A stretch of DNA of 16,373 bases from Bacteroidales bacterium (lineage in GTDB: Bacteria; Bacteroidota; Bacteroidia; Bacteroidales; UBA3663): NCBI GenBank assembly GCA_016293065.1, contig JAEDEY010000045.1:1-16373 (forward strand). The letters run 5' to 3'. A program made the translations under genes and the position numbers. Under the pieces are notes generated by a model. The model worked only from the letters and a program-made list of their open reading frames with translations. It was not told where the DNA came from and did no database searches. This document shows positions 14,920 to 16,373 of the stretch, piece by piece. Position 1 is the first letter of the stretch. The number at the start of each line of letters is the position of its first letter.

Positions 14920-15786
14920 ATGGATAATTCTGATGAACATTGTTCGAAGATAAGAGTGGCTATTCAGGGTGAGCAGGGCTGCTACCATGAGTTGGCCGCC
15001 CGACAGTATTTCGAGGGCAAGGAGGTTGAGATAGTCCCAAGTCAGACGTTCCAGACTCTGTTTGAGGCTTTGGCTTCTGATTCGCATCTCATGGGTATCA
15101 TGGCGATCGAAAATACCATCGCGGGTAACCTGCTGCAGAATCACGAGCTATTGCGCAACAGCCAGCGTGTGGTCATTGGCGAGCATCGACTGCATATCTC
15201 TCATGTCTTGTGTGCCTTGCCAGGGCAGAAGATTGAAGATATCAACGAGGTCAACAGTCATCCGATTGCACTCATGCAGTGTAAGGTGTTCCTTGATACA
15301 ATGCCTGGTGTTAAGATAGTGGAAGTCGATGATACTGCTGGTGCGGCAAGAACCATAGCCAATCAGAAACTCATGGGTCATGCGGCTATATGCAGCGAAT
15401 ATGCTGCCAATCTCTATGGACTGGAAATCCTGGCTCGCGCCATTGAAACCAACAAGCGCAACTTCACACGATTCCTGATTCTTCAGGATAAGTTCGACGA
15501 TCTGATGGTCGATCGCAACAAGGTCAACAAGGCAAGCTTGGTGTTCAGTGTCCGCCATATACATGGTAGTCTGTCAAAGGTGCTCACCATTATGAGCTTC
15601 TATGGCATCAACCTCACCAAGATACAGTCTATGCCAATCATCGGCCGTGAGTGGGAATATCGTTTCTTTGTTGATGTGACGTTCGATGATTATATCGTCT
15701 ATCGTCAGGCATTGGAGGCTGTTCGTCCTTTCAGCAACGATTTTCAGGTTTTGGGCGAATATGTAGAAAACATCGAATTGAATTAA
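14920..15786 (+). CDS. pheA: Prephenate dehydratase with C-terminal ACT domain
   Basis: Converts prephenate to phenylpyruvate in phenylalanine synthesis. I start at 14920 (MDNSDEHCSKIRVAIQG), preceded by AAGG at 14913-14916; the frame is open back to an ATG at 14866, but those codons overlap the leader terminator. The 288 residues show the dehydratase domain about 10-190: IQGEQGCYHELAA, AIENTIAG, SHPIALMQC, DDTAGAA, AICSEYAANLYGLEIL and the catalytic TRF at 183-185. An ACT domain follows about 205-283 (GSLSKVL, GINLTKIQSMP), which in this family binds Phe for feedback inhibition; the usual ESRP motif reads QSMP here, which may alter or move that control. There is no chorismate mutase domain, so this is the monofunctional form. 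An aminotransferase gene follows after 19 bases, fitting an aromatic amino acid operon. Confidence 0.95.
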   Translation: MDNSDEHCSKIRVAIQGEQGCYHELAARQYFEGKEVEIVPSQTFQTLFEALASDSHLMGIMAIENTIAGNLLQNHELLRNSQRVVIGEHRLHISHVLCALPGQKIEDINEVNSHPIALMQCKVFLDTMPGVKIVEVDDTAGAARTIANQKLMGHAAICSEYAANLYGLEILARAIETNKRNFTRFLILQDKFDDLMVDRNKVNKASLVFSVRHIHGSLSKVLTIMSFYGINLTKIQSMPIIGREWEYRFFVDVTFDDYIVYRQALEAVRPFSNDFQVLGEYVENIELN

Positions 15787-15805
15787 GAACATTATTATAT
15801 AATCA

Positions 15806-16373
15806 ATGAAAACTATACAACCGGCTGAGCGTATCAGCCATGTCGAAGAATACTACTTCTCTCGCAAACTCAAGCAAGTAGCAATGATGAATCAAGACGG
15901 AGGCGTGCCTGTCATCAACCTCGGTGTGGGAGGCCCTGATTTCCGTCCGTCTGACAGCACTATTGATGCTCTGATTGAAGATGTGTGTCGCTCGGATGCG
16001 CATAGCTACCAGACTTTTGCGGGACTGCCAGAGTTGCGCAAGGGATGGTCGGACTTCTATAAGCAATGGTATGGTGTGGATCTCGATCCCGCTACCGAGC
16101 TTCTGCCTCTCATAGGAAGCAAGGAAGGTATTATGCATGTGACAATGGCATTTGTCAATCCCGGTGACAAGGTGCTTGTGCCAGACCCGGGTTATCCAAC
16201 CTACTCTTCGGTTAACAGACTCTGTGGAGCCGAGATGATCAAGTATGATCTGACATACGAGAACAACTGGGAGCCAGACTTCGATGCTCTCGACAATATG
16301 CCAGGCATCGATGAGGTAAAGGTGATGTGGGTCAATTATCCTCACATGCCGACTGGTCATAAGGCATCGCGCG
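15806..16373 (+). CDS. Class I/II PLP-dependent aminotransferase (3' partial)
   Basis: Fold-type I aminotransferase; the first 189 residues are visible and the frame is open to the right edge. Recognisable elements are INLGVGGPDF (substrate-side Gly-rich segment), SYQTFAGLPELRKG (the 'Y....G...LR' motif), LIGSKEGIMHVTMAFVNPGD (cofactor phosphate-side helix), VPDPGYPTYS, and WVNYPHMPTG, which holds the Asn-x-Pro cofactor-contact segment. The PHMPTG form resembles LL-diaminopimelate aminotransferase-like enzymes. The active-site Lys lies beyond the edge. The ATG at 15806 gives a full-length family N-terminus 19 bases after pheA. Given its place it probably transaminates phenylpyruvate, prephenate or aspartate for aromatic synthesis; the substrate cannot be fixed from this part. 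Confidence 0.92.
   Translation, partial: MKTIQPAERISHVEEYYFSRKLKQVAMMNQDGGVPVINLGVGGPDFRPSDSTIDALIEDVCRSDAHSYQTFAGLPELRKGWSDFYKQWYGVDLDPATELLPLIGSKEGIMHVTMAFVNPGDKVLVPDPGYPTYSSVNRLCGAEMIKYDLTYENNWEPDFDALDNMPGIDEVKVMWVNYPHMPTGHKASR

Noticed and set aside
15803..16360. 185-codon open frame on the - strand over the aminotransferase gene
   Set aside because: The + strand frame encodes clear aminotransferase motifs; the antisense product shows nothing recognisable.

Overview
The window looks like a stretch of chromosome from a member of the Bacteroidota, order Bacteroidales, most likely near Prevotella. Four things point there: type IX secretion genes (porU, porV), promoters of the Bacteroidota form TTTG-N19-21-TAnnTTTG, AT-rich leaders without a strong Shine-Dalgarno sequence, and a lipoprotein beginning 'SCKD'. 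The genus is an inference from protein style, not a proof. No tRNA, rRNA, CRISPR array, insertion sequence or phage gene was seen.

Left part, + strand (1-8710). The window opens inside a large polysaccharide-export protein with one Poly_export domain and about six SLBB repeats. Five bases later comes a Wzz-type chain-length protein without a kinase domain. These look like the last two genes of an exopolysaccharide, capsule or O-antigen locus. A strong promoter (3559-3591) then drives a predicted coiled-coil surface lipoprotein and an OmpA-family barrel protein, both with the biased codon use of highly expressed genes. A perfect 14-bp hairpin ends that unit. Right behind it lie two tightly spaced genes: a secreted protein with a tail resembling a type IX sorting signal, and a predicted outer-membrane barrel protein.

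Middle part, - strand (8748-14529). porU and porV, the sortase and shuttle of the type IX secretion system, form an operon. Upstream of them, separated by a textbook intrinsic terminator, is fba, the glycolytic class II fructose-bisphosphate aldolase.

Right part, + strand (14773-16373). A divergent promoter leads into a leader of roughly 110 nt, then pheA (prephenate dehydratase) and an aminotransferase cut by the window edge. This is the start of an aromatic amino acid operon. The leader holds a strong intrinsic terminator just 12 bases before the pheA start, plus upstream segments that could pair with its 5' arm. It is therefore a candidate attenuator or a separate small RNA, and is the most interesting non-coding element here.

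Most of the window concerns the cell envelope: polysaccharide export, abundant surface proteins, and type IX secretion with a possible cargo protein nearby. I see no clearly new multi-gene system. The best leads are the pheA leader, the highly expressed lipoprotein/OmpA pair, and the two unknown envelope genes beside porUV.
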